A stretch of 20,854 nt of DNA from Thermoplasmatota archaeon (GCA_018824925.1 JAHJFH010000331.1:1-20854), one strand, 5' to 3'. Shown: positions 13,533-20,827, counted from the first letter of the stretch. Translations and numbers: made by a program. Notes: generated from the sequence alone by a model not told the origin.

Positions 13533-14657
13533 GTGTTTGAGTTTCTGACTGATCCAACATCACCATTCTTTTGGGTATTTCTTGCTCTGGTAATACTAGT
13601 GCCATTGCTTTTGATATCACGGCTATTTCTTGCCTATATTCGATTTGTCTACCCAAATGCAAAATATGAGGCGATTGGTAACCCTTTTATTACTCCTAAG
13701 GAACTCAATAACCTCATTGAAACCAAATCTCTTACTGGATTTATTGAATCCCTCAATACCCATAAAGATTATCGGATTGAGGGAACAATGATTTCTGAGA
13801 TCCAACAATCACTTGATCACCATCTCCTGGACACTATTGCCATGATGCAAAAAGATAATGCGGAAAAACTCCAGGACTATTTTCGTCTCTTCATTGAGAA
13901 ACATGATTTAGCACTCATCCGTCATCAAATAAAAACCACTATCTTTTCCTATCTGCAACAATCAGACCATCCGAAACCCTATCAACCACATATACAGAAG
14001 CTTCTAGAACAACTAATGGAAGGATCCAAAGAAACACTCCCTGATTTTCTTCGGAACTATGGCATACCTGGATCACTTATTGATCAACTCACCGTCGATA
14101 CACCAGATCCCCTCCGGATTGACAGTGAATTTGATAAATATCTGATCAATCGTTTCCTCACCACCCCACTTCCCTATCGATGTGATCCTGCACGAACTCA
14201 TTTTGTCAAAACCTGGGTAGATATGCTCAATATTACAAACGTACTCCGGGCAAAACAACTCAAATATTCTTCTGAGCAGATACAAACCCTCTATCTTGGT
14301 GATGGTCAAGAAATCTCTGTCTGGAAATACAAGGAACTAGCGGAAACCGATCAAATCCCCCAAATCATCCAATCCCTTGAGGGAACCTCCTATTTCTCAA
14401 AACTCAAGGATGCTATTGAACTCTATCATCAAGACAAATCTATCCAACCCTTGGAACATGCACTCAAGCAACAATATCTTGATCACCTCAGAACGCTATC
14501 TCTTAAATATTATCAGGGTCTTGGGCCACAACTTCGATTTATTGTCTCAAAAGAATATGAGATGAGTAATCTGAAAATCATTGCTAAGGGACTCGCTGAT
14601 CATGTCAATGCTGACGTTATTAAACCCTTATTACTCACTAGTGAGGTCATCACATGA
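13533..14657 (+). CDS. atpC: A-type ATP synthase subunit C with N-terminal membrane helix
   Basis: Subunit C (the V-ATPase d homologue) is the funnel that couples the central stalk to the c-ring. This copy has 374 residues and starts with a clear transmembrane segment at 12-36 (FFWVFLALVILVPLLLISRL), then YPNAKYEAIGN, where the usual soluble protein begins. The rest is helical and conforms to the family (KELNNLIETKSLTGFIESL, and the C-terminal EYEMSNLKIIAKGL). Most subunit C proteins are soluble; I recall a similar extension, with a YPNAR-like motif, in Methanobacteriales. The GTG start is supported by GGTGA at 13521-13525. The stop overlaps the subunit F start in ATGA. Confidence 0.93.
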   Translation: MFEFLTDPTSPFFWVFLALVILVPLLLISRLFLAYIRFVYPNAKYEAIGNPFITPKELNNLIETKSLTGFIESLNTHKDYRIEGTMISEIQQSLDHHLLDTIAMMQKDNAEKLQDYFRLFIEKHDLALIRHQIKTTIFSYLQQSDHPKPYQPHIQKLLEQLMEGSKETLPDFLRNYGIPGSLIDQLTVDTPDPLRIDSEFDKYLINRFLTTPLPYRCDPARTHFVKTWVDMLNITNVLRAKQLKYSSEQIQTLYLGDGQEISVWKYKELAETDQIPQIIQSLEGTSYFSKLKDAIELYHQDKSIQPLEHALKQQYLDHLRTLSLKYYQGLGPQLRFIVSKEYEMSNLKIIAKGLADHVNADVIKPLLLTSEVIT

Positions 14658-14968
14658 AACTAGCTGCTATATGTGATAAAGACACCGCAATGGGGCTTCG
14701 CCTCGCTGGCATACAACACATCTATGCACCCCCCCAGCAAATTCTCCCATTACTTGAAAAAATAACTAAGGAACATGCTGCGGGTGTCATCTTTATCACA
14801 GAGGCCATCGCAGAACAATTTACCCGAGATCTTAAGGATTATCGGATGATTCATCACATCCCTATTATTGTTGAAATACCGGATAAAACCGGTCATAAAC
14901 CCGATCATATTGATTTTATCTCCCATCTCATCAAACGAGCTGTGGGAATCGATGTAAGTAAAAAATAA
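14654..14968 (+). CDS. atpF: A-type ATP synthase subunit F (central stalk)
   Basis: A 104-residue Rossmann-like central-stalk subunit that binds subunit D and turns with the rotor. The N-terminus KLAAICDKDTAMGLRLAGI and the central VIFITEAIAEQF are family hallmarks. The ATG overlaps the subunit C stop by four bases (ATGA), so translation is coupled and likely gives matched amounts. The C-terminal tail, which contacts the headpiece in some enzymes, is short here. Subunit A follows after 23 bases with AAGGAG (14977-14982) as ribosome-binding site. Confidence 0.94.
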   Translation: MKLAAICDKDTAMGLRLAGIQHIYAPPQQILPLLEKITKEHAAGVIFITEAIAEQFTRDLKDYRMIHHIPIIVEIPDKTGHKPDHIDFISHLIKRAVGIDVSKK

Positions 14969-14991
14969 GAGGCACAAGGAGACCAAAAACA

Positions 14992-16767
14992 ATGCCGAAA
15001 ATAAAAGGAAAAATCGTGCGAATATCCGGACCCGTCATAGAAGCGGACAACATGCATGGATCAAAAATGTATGATGTCGTACGAGTAGGTACCGAGAATT
15101 TAATTGGTGAAATTATTCGCCTAAACAAAGATGTTGCTACGATCCAGGTCTATGAAGATACCAATGGACTCAAACCTGGTGAACCGGTACTATCCACCCA
15201 GGAGCCCCTATCTGTTGAACTCGGTCCAGGGTTAATTGCTAACATCTACGATGGTATTCAACGACCCCTCCCCACAATCAGAAAAGAAACCGGTGATTTT
15301 ATTGCCCGTGGAGTCGAATCGGATGCATTAGATCGTAAAAAGAAATGGCATTTCAAACCCATCGCAAAAAAGGGTGCTACCGTAATTGGTGGAGATATCC
15401 TTGGTGAGGTGCAGGAAACCTCCCATATCATTCACCGTATCATGGTACCCCCCCAGCACCAGGGAACCATTGAATCAATCGTAAAAGAAGGAGATTACAC
15501 AATTGATACAGAAATCGTAGTACTGAACCACAACGACAAAACGCATGCGTTGACTATGATCCAACGATGGCCCGTTAGAAAACCACGTCCCGTCAAGAAT
15601 AAAAATGATCCTTCTCAACCACTGATCACCGGTCAACGAGTGGTTGATACCTTCTTCCCAGTTGCTAAAGGTGGAACCGCCGCGATTCCTGGGGGTTTTG
15701 GAACTGGTAAAACCGTGATGCTGCATCAACTAGCCAAATGGAGTGATGCACAGATCGTTATCTATGTCGGCTGTGGTGAACGTGGCAATGAAATGACTGA
15801 TGTCCTTCAGGAATTCCCGAAACTTGAGGATCCTGCAACAGGAGAACCCTTGATTAATCGAACGGTATTAATTGCCAACACTTCAAACATGCCCGTTGCT
15901 GCTCGTGATGCCAGTGTTTACACAGGAATCACTATCGCCGAATACTATCGTGACATGGGATATGATGTAGCATTAATGGCAGATAGTACATCCCGATGGG
16001 CTGAGGCAATGCGTGAAATCTCTGGTCGTCTTGAGGAAATGCCCGGTGAGGAAGGATATCCCGCGTATCTAGCCAGTCGCCTCGCAGAGTTTTATGAACG
16101 AGCGGGCCGTGTCAATACTATCGGTTCGCAAAAACGTGAAGGATCCGTATCAGTCATGGGTGCCGTATCACCACCCGGAGGAGATTTTTCTGAACCTGTT
16201 GCACAAAACACCCTCCGAATTGTCAAGGTATTTTGGGCGCTTGATGCTGACCTTGCTGACCGTCGACATTTTCCCTCTATCAATTGGCTTAAATCCTATT
16301 CATTATATCTTTCAGAAGTGAGTAAATGGTGGGGAGACACCATTGGGAAAGACTGGCTCAAATTACGAAACAATGCTATGGCACTTCTTCAAAAAGAATC
16401 TGAGTTACAAGAAATCGTGAAACTCGTTGGTCCTGATGCCCTCCCAGCCCGTGAACGAGCATTACTTGAAAGCGCGAAAATGATACGAGAGAATTATCTC
16501 CAACAAAGCGCGTTTCATGAGATTGATACCTACTGTCCAGAGAAAAAACAATATGAAATGCTTCGATTAATGCTCAAATTCTCCCAGCTCATCGAAGATG
16601 CGGTCAGTAAACAGGTCCACATTGATGATCTCATTATCATGAAAACATATGAAGGATTAGCTCGTATGGGAAAAGTACCCAATGAAGACTATCCCAAACA
16701 TTTCAAACAACTTGAACACGATCTCGAAAAAGAAATCCAAGCTTTGATAAAGGAGCGGGTAAAATGA
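14992..16767 (+). CDS. atpA: A-type ATP synthase catalytic subunit A
   Basis: The catalytic nucleotide-binding subunit of the A3B3 head, 591 residues. Features in order: N-terminal barrel, the A-specific non-homologous insert (about 115-185), the P-loop GGFGTGKT at 234-241, catalytic E263 in CGERGNEMTD, IANTSNMPVAAR, and the SRWAEAMREISGRLEEMPGE segment. The P-loop differs from the common archaeal GPFGSGKT by Pro-to-Gly at 235 and Ser-to-Thr at 238, both positions thought to shape nucleotide entry. No intein is present, although some archaeal A subunits carry one at the P-loop. The stop overlaps the subunit B start (ATGA). Confidence 0.97.
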   Translation: MPKIKGKIVRISGPVIEADNMHGSKMYDVVRVGTENLIGEIIRLNKDVATIQVYEDTNGLKPGEPVLSTQEPLSVELGPGLIANIYDGIQRPLPTIRKETGDFIARGVESDALDRKKKWHFKPIAKKGATVIGGDILGEVQETSHIIHRIMVPPQHQGTIESIVKEGDYTIDTEIVVLNHNDKTHALTMIQRWPVRKPRPVKNKNDPSQPLITGQRVVDTFFPVAKGGTAAIPGGFGTGKTVMLHQLAKWSDAQIVIYVGCGERGNEMTDVLQEFPKLEDPATGEPLINRTVLIANTSNMPVAARDASVYTGITIAEYYRDMGYDVALMADSTSRWAEAMREISGRLEEMPGEEGYPAYLASRLAEFYERAGRVNTIGSQKREGSVSVMGAVSPPGGDFSEPVAQNTLRIVKVFWALDADLADRRHFPSINWLKSYSLYLSEVSKWWGDTIGKDWLKLRNNAMALLQKESELQEIVKLVGPDALPARERALLESAKMIRENYLQQSAFHEIDTYCPEKKQYEMLRLMLKFSQLIEDAVSKQVHIDDLIIMKTYEGLARMGKVPNEDYPKHFKQLEHDLEKEIQALIKERVK

Positions 16768-18158
16768 GCAATAAAGATATCGAATACACCACCGTCATCG
16801 GTGTTGAAGGACCACTCATGATAGTCGATGGTATCAAAGACGTCGCCTATAATGAAGTCGTGAAAATACGGTTAGCAGATGGTGAAGAACGAACTGGACA
16901 AGTACTCGAAGCCTTTGAACACAAAGCCATAATCCAGGTGTTTGAGGGAACTCGTGGTCTCGACACCAAACTAACATCAGCTCGTTTTATTGGAGAAACC
17001 ATGAAACTAGGGGTTTCCAAAGACATGGTCGGCCGTATCTTTGATGGAACCGGTAACCCCCTTGACGATGCTCCACCCATTATACCTGAGGAACGTCGAG
17101 ACATCAATGGAGAACCCATAAACCCCTGTGCTCGTGAATACCCTCGTGAATTCATCCAAACCGGTATCAGTACCATCGATGGACTCAATACCCTCGTACG
17201 TGGACAAAAACTCCCGATATTCTCAGGAGCAGGACTCCCCCATAATGAACTTGCTGCTCAAATCGCTCGACAGGCAAAAGTACTGGGAAAACAAGAGGCC
17301 TTTGCCGTCGTTTTTTGTGCTATGGGAATTACCAATGAGGAAGCCAATCTGTTCATCAAAGATTTTGAAAACACCGGAGCACTTGAACGAACGGTTATGT
17401 TTCTTAACCTTGCTGATGACCCAACTATTGAACGTATCATTCTTCCCCGTATGGCACTCACCTGTGCTGAATACCTTGCCTTTGATCTTAATATGCAGGT
17501 CCTTGTCATCCTTACCGATATGACAAATTATGCTGAGGCATTACGAGAAATTGCTGCTGCTCGAGAAGAAGTACCTGGTCGGCGTGGATATCCAGGGTAT
17601 ATGTATACTGATCTTGCCTCCTTATATGAACGAGCAGGCCGTATCAAAGATAAAAAAGGATCCATCACTCAGATACCTATGTTAACCATGCCTGATGATG
17701 ATATCACCCATCCTATACCTGATCTTACGGGATATATCACTGAAGGGCAAATTGTGCTTGAACGTGGGTTAAATAAAAAAAATATTTACCCCCCCATAGC
17801 GGTCCTCCCGTGTCTTTCTCGGTTAATGGATCGTGGGATTGGAGAGGGACGAACCCGTGGTGATCATGCAGGCGTTTCCAATCAACTCTATGCTGCTTAT
17901 GCTGAAGGAAATGATCTCCGGGATCTGGTAGCAATCGTTGGTGAGGATGCTCTTTCTGAACGGGATCGGAAATTCCTTGAGTTTGCTGATGCGTTTGAAC
18001 AACGATTTGTTACCCAGGATAACCATGAAGATCGTAGTATCATCCAAACCCTTACCATTGCGTGGGAGTTACTCTCTATTTTACCCCCTGCTGAATTGAA
18101 GAAAATTGATGAAAACTATATTAGAATGTATCATCCTAAGTTGAATAGCGAGACATAA
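16764..18158 (+). CDS. atpB: A-type ATP synthase subunit B (non-catalytic)
   Basis: The non-catalytic partner of subunit A in the hexameric head, 464 residues. It begins with YTTVIGVEGPLMIVDGIKDV, has the sequence IFSGAGLPHNELAAQIARQA where a catalytic subunit would have a P-loop, and carries the arginine-containing SRLMDRGIGEGRTRGDH segment that completes the interface. The length is normal. The ATG overlaps the subunit A stop, consistent with a fixed A:B ratio. Subunit D starts 2 bases after its stop. Confidence 0.97.
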   Translation: MSNKDIEYTTVIGVEGPLMIVDGIKDVAYNEVVKIRLADGEERTGQVLEAFEHKAIIQVFEGTRGLDTKLTSARFIGETMKLGVSKDMVGRIFDGTGNPLDDAPPIIPEERRDINGEPINPCAREYPREFIQTGISTIDGLNTLVRGQKLPIFSGAGLPHNELAAQIARQAKVLGKQEAFAVVFCAMGITNEEANLFIKDFENTGALERTVMFLNLADDPTIERIILPRMALTCAEYLAFDLNMQVLVILTDMTNYAEALREIAAAREEVPGRRGYPGYMYTDLASLYERAGRIKDKKGSITQIPMLTMPDDDITHPIPDLTGYITEGQIVLERGLNKKNIYPPIAVLPCLSRLMDRGIGEGRTRGDHAGVSNQLYAAYAEGNDLRDLVAIVGEDALSERDRKFLEFADAFEQRFVTQDNHEDRSIIQTLTIAWELLSILPPAELKKIDENYIRMYHPKLNSET

Positions 18159-18160
18159 CC

Positions 18161-18805
18161 ATGGCTGAGCAGATCCTAGAGGGCGTTAATCCAACTCGGA
18201 TGGAACTTCTAGAAATTAGAAAAAAACGTACCCTTGCTGAAAAAGGTCATAAACTCCTTGAGGAAAAACGAGATGCTCTGGTTGATCGTTTTTTTGATAT
18301 AATTGATAAACGAAATGCGTTGAAAAAAATTTTAGATCAAGCTTTTTCCACGGCGTATCGTTCATTAACGCAAGCGCAAATGATTCTTGGTGATCAACAG
18401 GTCGATCTGTTTTCCCAGGAAACCAAACCCTTAGGAGATATAGCTTTTTCTTCTGATAATATCATGGGGGTAAAAATCCCGATCATGGATCTTGAGCATG
18501 TGCAGTCACAAGCAGATCCTGCGTATGGTTTTCTTAATTCCACCGCAAAGCTTGATGACGCGTATCTGCAATTTCGGGAAATTGGTCGGCAGTTATTGGA
18601 ACTTGCAGATATTGAAAGTAGTATTAAATCACTCACTATTGAGATTGAAAAAACTAAACGACGCGTGAATGTATTGGAAAATACCCTTATCCCTAAATTG
18701 CTGGCAACCATAAAATATATTGAGATGCAGTTGGAAGAACGGGAGCGTGAGGATTTTTTCCGTCGGAAACGAATTAAGGCATTGATGGAGGCAAAAAAGC
18801 AGTAA
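18161..18805 (+). CDS. atpD: A-type ATP synthase subunit D (rotor axle)
   Basis: Subunit D is the coiled-coil axle that turns inside the A3B3 head. The 214 residues have the typical N-terminus VNPTRMELLEIRKKRTLAEK and the long C-terminal helix ending in an Arg/Lys-rich tail (RRKRIKALMEAKKQ). The middle region (GVKIPIMD) matches the short beta element that contacts subunit F. The ATG is 2 bases after the subunit B stop. The coding strand here is G/T-rich, in contrast to the A/C-rich A and B genes just upstream. Confidence 0.95.
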   Translation: MAEQILEGVNPTRMELLEIRKKRTLAEKGHKLLEEKRDALVDRFFDIIDKRNALKKILDQAFSTAYRSLTQAQMILGDQQVDLFSQETKPLGDIAFSSDNIMGVKIPIMDLEHVQSQADPAYGFLNSTAKLDDAYLQFREIGRQLLELADIESSIKSLTIEIEKTKRRVNVLENTLIPKLLATIKYIEMQLEEREREDFFRRKRIKALMEAKKQ

Positions 18806-18807
18806 TT

Positions 18808-18963
18808 ATGCGTCTTGAAGATGATCCTGTTCTTGGTGGTTTTTTTGATACTCCTGAAAAAAAGGCTCGGTGGTTAGTTCGTTTTAAAATTCTCTATATT
18901 CTTTGGATTGTGTTTGTGATTTTTGGTATTCTTTTTCTTGCATTATGGTTTCTTCTTACATAA
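18808..18963 (+). CDS. Small single-helix membrane protein, AhaG position
   Basis: A 51-residue gene read directly from the sequence, starting 2 bases after the subunit D stop. The N-terminal half is soluble and charged (MRLEDDPVLGGFFDTPEKKA), then RWLVRFK leads into one long hydrophobic helix (about 29-51) that ends the protein. The basic RFK before the helix suggests a cytoplasmic N-terminus. The position, last gene of a HIKECFABD operon, corresponds to ahaG of Methanosarcina mazei, which also encodes a small hydrophobic protein; whether the two are homologous cannot be told from sequence this short. No Shine-Dalgarno is needed if it is coupled to atpD. A role as an accessory membrane-sector subunit is inference. 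Confidence 0.72.
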   Translation: MRLEDDPVLGGFFDTPEKKARWLVRFKILYILWIVFVIFGILFLALWFLLT

Positions 18964-18981
18964 ATAGGTAAAATGGGATGA

Positions 18982-19437
18982 TTATTCTGTCATCCATTGT
19001 TCATCGATTCGTGTGTAGTGTGCGATTTCTTTTGGGGTAAACCATAATTTGATTTCTTTTTCAGCGGTTTCTTTGCCATCAGAGCCATGGACGATATTTC
19101 GACCGATGAGTTGTCCATAATCACCGCGGATGGTTCCCATGGTTGCTTCTTGTGGGTTGGTTTTTCCCATCATACCGCGGACCATTTCTATGGCGTTGAT
19201 TCCTTCAAGAACCATGGCGATTACAGGTGATGATATTATGTATTGGACGGTTGGTTCGAAGAATGGTTTACCACGGTGAATTGCATAATGTTGTTCAGCA
19301 AGGTGACGATCAACTGCTACCATTTTCATAGCGATGATTTTGATGCCTTTTTGTTCAAAACGGGAGATAATCTGACCAATAAGTCCTCGTTGGACTGCAT
19401 CGGGTTTTATCATGATAAAGGTACGTTCTTTTTCCAT
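18982..19437 (-). CDS. ndk: Nucleoside diphosphate kinase
   Basis: Ndk moves the terminal phosphate of ATP to other nucleoside diphosphates through a phosphohistidine. The 151-residue protein has the N-terminal IMIKPDAVQRGLIG with K11, FFEPTVQYI, the EMVRGMMGKTNP nucleotide-binding segment, and the active-site NIVHGSDG with H117. Length is standard. The start ATG at 19437 is preceded on the minus strand by GGTGATT, a near-perfect match to the 16S rRNA 3' end, and by a TATA-like CTTTAAAG at 19481-19488. It is convergent with the ATP synthase operon, with only 18 bases between the two stops. Confidence 0.97.
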   Translation of the reverse strand: MEKERTFIMIKPDAVQRGLIGQIISRFEQKGIKIIAMKMVAVDRHLAEQHYAIHRGKPFFEPTVQYIISSPVIAMVLEGINAIEMVRGMMGKTNPQEATMGTIRGDYGQLIGRNIVHGSDGKETAEKEIKLWFTPKEIAHYTRIDEQWMTE

Positions 19438-19480
19438 GGTGGAATCACCTTTTTTGATTTGTAGGGTGGATATTTCAGTT

Positions 19481-19488
19481 CTTTAAAG
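19481..19488 (-). promoter_or_regulatory. TATA-like box of ndk
   Basis: CTTTAAAG is self-complementary and predicts a minus-strand start near 19459, giving a leader of about 22 bases that contains the GGTGATT ribosome-binding site. It overlaps the 3' end of the upstream protease gene. Confidence 0.4.
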
Positions 19489-20217
19489 TATTATCGCTTG
19501 GATATTATAGGATTGAACGATGATAAATATTGCAAAGCTTGTGCCATTATACAAAATATGGGCAAGGATTGCTGAGAGAAGGTTTTGAGATTTTATGACG
19601 ATGACTGCGAGAATGATACCAAAGATCATGGTCATAATTGCGGGGTATATTTTACCATAGCTGAGATGGGCTATACCAAAGAGGAGTGCGGTTCCAAGGA
19701 TTGCGATACGTTGGGTGCTTTGTGTTTGTATTTTATCAAAGAGGAATCCGCGGAAGAAGAATTCTTCGCTGCTTGATTGAAAGATGGTTACAAAGAGTAT
19801 TGAGGTGATAGAGAGGTTTCCTGCGATATCCTGGATATTGGTGATTTCGTTTGTTTTATAGTTTATGAGGGTGAGGGTGATGCCGATGATAAAGAGGATG
19901 GCGTACATGATGATAACGGCGAGAATAGCCCAGAAGATGGTTTGGGACATATTTTTTGTTGAGAGTTTCAGATGAGTGAGTAGTTGTGAGGGGTTGAAGT
20001 TGTTGACAAAGGCATACCAGATGAGGGGGGTGCCAATGAGTAGGAATATGGCGGTGAGGGAGCTGAGTAGTATCACGCCTTCGGTGAGTTGGATGTCTTC
20101 AGTTGTGGGGAAGTAGCCGATAAATGAGAGTATTGGTGATATTATAAGTAATAGAATAGTTAGGAAAAAGAGTAGTAGTGCAAACAGGTGGAGGGGTTTT
20201 TTGGGGGTAAAATCCAT
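19483..20217 (-). CDS. CPBP-family (CAAX-like) intramembrane metalloprotease
   Basis: A 244-residue polytopic membrane protein of the CPBP/Abi family, glutamate-dependent intramembrane proteases related to Rce1. The three motifs are present: EEFFFRG (E151, E152, R156), FGIAH (F180, H184) and HILYN (H220, N224). About seven to eight hydrophobic segments are visible (around 8-33, 47-70, 92-117, 135-147, 170-186, 190-208, 212-224 and 226-236). Family members cleave prenylated or other membrane substrates, and some bacterial ones give immunity to bacteriocins; the substrate here is unknown. The ATG at 20217 has no clear ribosome-binding site. It lies upstream of ndk on the same strand and is divergent from the small gene at 20350. 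Confidence 0.88.
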   Translation of the reverse strand: MDFTPKKPLHLFALLLFFLTILLLIISPILSFIGYFPTTEDIQLTEGVILLSSLTAIFLLIGTPLIWYAFVNNFNPSQLLTHLKLSTKNMSQTIFWAILAVIIMYAILFIIGITLTLINYKTNEITNIQDIAGNLSITSILFVTIFQSSSEEFFFRGFLFDKIQTQSTQRIAILGTALLFGIAHLSYGKIYPAIMTMIFGIILAVIVIKSQNLLSAILAHILYNGTSFAIFIIVQSYNIQAIIL

Positions 20218-20292
20218 TGTAGTGGGTGATATTCAGGGGTATTTGATAAAGATTTGGCCTAATAGTGTTTGGTAGGTTTAGAAAATTTAATC

Positions 20293-20303
20293 CATATATT
20301 TTT
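20293..20303 (+). promoter_or_regulatory. TATA box of small unknown gene
   Basis: CATATATTTTT is a good archaeal TATA box about 50 bases before the ATG at 20350. The predicted transcript start near 20320 falls inside the inverted repeat at 20310-20335. Confidence 0.5.
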
Positions 20304-20309
20304 AAGCTA

Positions 20310-20335
20310 TGGACTGATTAAGAAAAAATAGTCCA
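20310..20335 (+). repeat. Inverted repeat at predicted transcript start
   Basis: TGGACT (20310-20315) and AGTCCA (20330-20335) are exact reverse complements separated by 14 A-rich bases. Placed between the TATA box and the ribosome-binding site, this could be a repressor operator or a weak leader hairpin. Confidence 0.4.
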
Positions 20336-20349
20336 GCAAGGGGAATCGT

Positions 20350-20625
20350 ATGAAGGACGAAATTCGGAAAGAAGCATTAAGTTGGTTTGAAAACGTTTCG
20401 ATAAATGATGATGAGTCATTAGGTGATTTTGTTGATCATATTGTGGATCGAACGACTGATGCGTTACTTGAGGCAATGAAAAAGGAATTGCGGGATGAAT
20501 TTCAATCGGGTAATCTGAAGCATAATATGGTGATATCTCCTGAGTATTTTCTTGATTTGAAGATGAAGGAAGTAAAACTTAATTTTTCACGGAAAGTATC
20601 TGTAGACGAAGCGTGTAAGGAATAA
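20350..20625 (+). CDS. Small soluble protein of unknown function
   Basis: A 91-residue protein I do not recognise. It is charged and predicted mostly helical, with an amphipathic pattern in MKDEIRKEALSWFENVSI and in DRTTDALLEAMKKELRDEF, no membrane segment, and one cysteine near the end. The second half has a VISPEYFLDLKMKEVKLNF stretch that may form a strand. The ATG is preceded by AAGGGGA at 20338-20344, a good ribosome-binding site, and by a TATA box at 20293-20303. A T run follows the stop. The clean promoter, ribosome-binding site and terminator make a real gene likely. Confidence 0.75.
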   Translation: MKDEIRKEALSWFENVSINDDESLGDFVDHIVDRTTDALLEAMKKELRDEFQSGNLKHNMVISPEYFLDLKMKEVKLNFSRKVSVDEACKE

Positions 20626-20632
20626 ACTTCAG

Positions 20633-20642
20633 TTTATTTTTT
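20633..20642 (+). terminator. Oligo-T terminator after small gene
   Basis: TTTATTTTTT begins 8 bases past the stop of the 91-residue gene and precedes the tRNA promoter. Confidence 0.4.
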
Positions 20643-20682
20643 CTTGAGTTGTTACTGTGTAATCGTATTAGGGGGAAAAGTG

Positions 20683-20690
20683 TTTAAATA
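20683..20690 (+). promoter_or_regulatory. TATA box of tRNA-Pro gene
   Basis: TTTAAATA, preceded by an A/G-rich stretch (GGGGGAAAAG) that resembles a BRE. It predicts a transcript start near 20713, a few bases before the mature tRNA 5' end at 20721. Confidence 0.6.
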
Positions 20691-20720
20691 TTGGTTTTTG
20701 TTACTCCGTTTTGGCAGAAA

Positions 20721-20795
20721 GGGCCTGTAGGGTAGCTTGGTCCATCCTTTTAGCTTTGGGAGCTAGAGACTCCAGTTCAAATCTGGGCAGGCCCA
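20721..20795 (+). tRNA. trnP: tRNA-Pro (anticodon UGG)
   Basis: A full cloverleaf can be drawn. The acceptor stem GGGCCTG/CAGGCCC is perfect, with A73 as discriminator. The D arm is GGGT...TCCT with the GG of the D-loop present. The anticodon stem is TTAGC/GCTAG with loop TTTGGGA, giving anticodon TGG. The T arm is TCCAG/CTGGG with loop TTCAAAT. The variable loop is short. There is no intron in the anticodon loop, and the 3' CCA is not encoded, as is common in archaea. The strand and ends are certain to a base or so. Confidence 0.96.
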
Positions 20796-20820
20796 TTCTT
20801 CTACTTGTGTCAGTGGTATA

Positions 20821-20827
20821 TTTTTTT
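20821..20827 (+). terminator. Oligo-T terminator after tRNA-Pro
   Basis: Seven Ts, 26 bases past the tRNA 3' end. The remaining bases to the window end (20828-20854) show no recognisable gene. Confidence 0.35.

Noticed and set aside
15691..15714. Intein at the AtpA P-loop
   Set aside because: Some archaea carry one here, but the P-loop and flanking sequence are continuous and the protein has the normal intein-free length of 591 residues.
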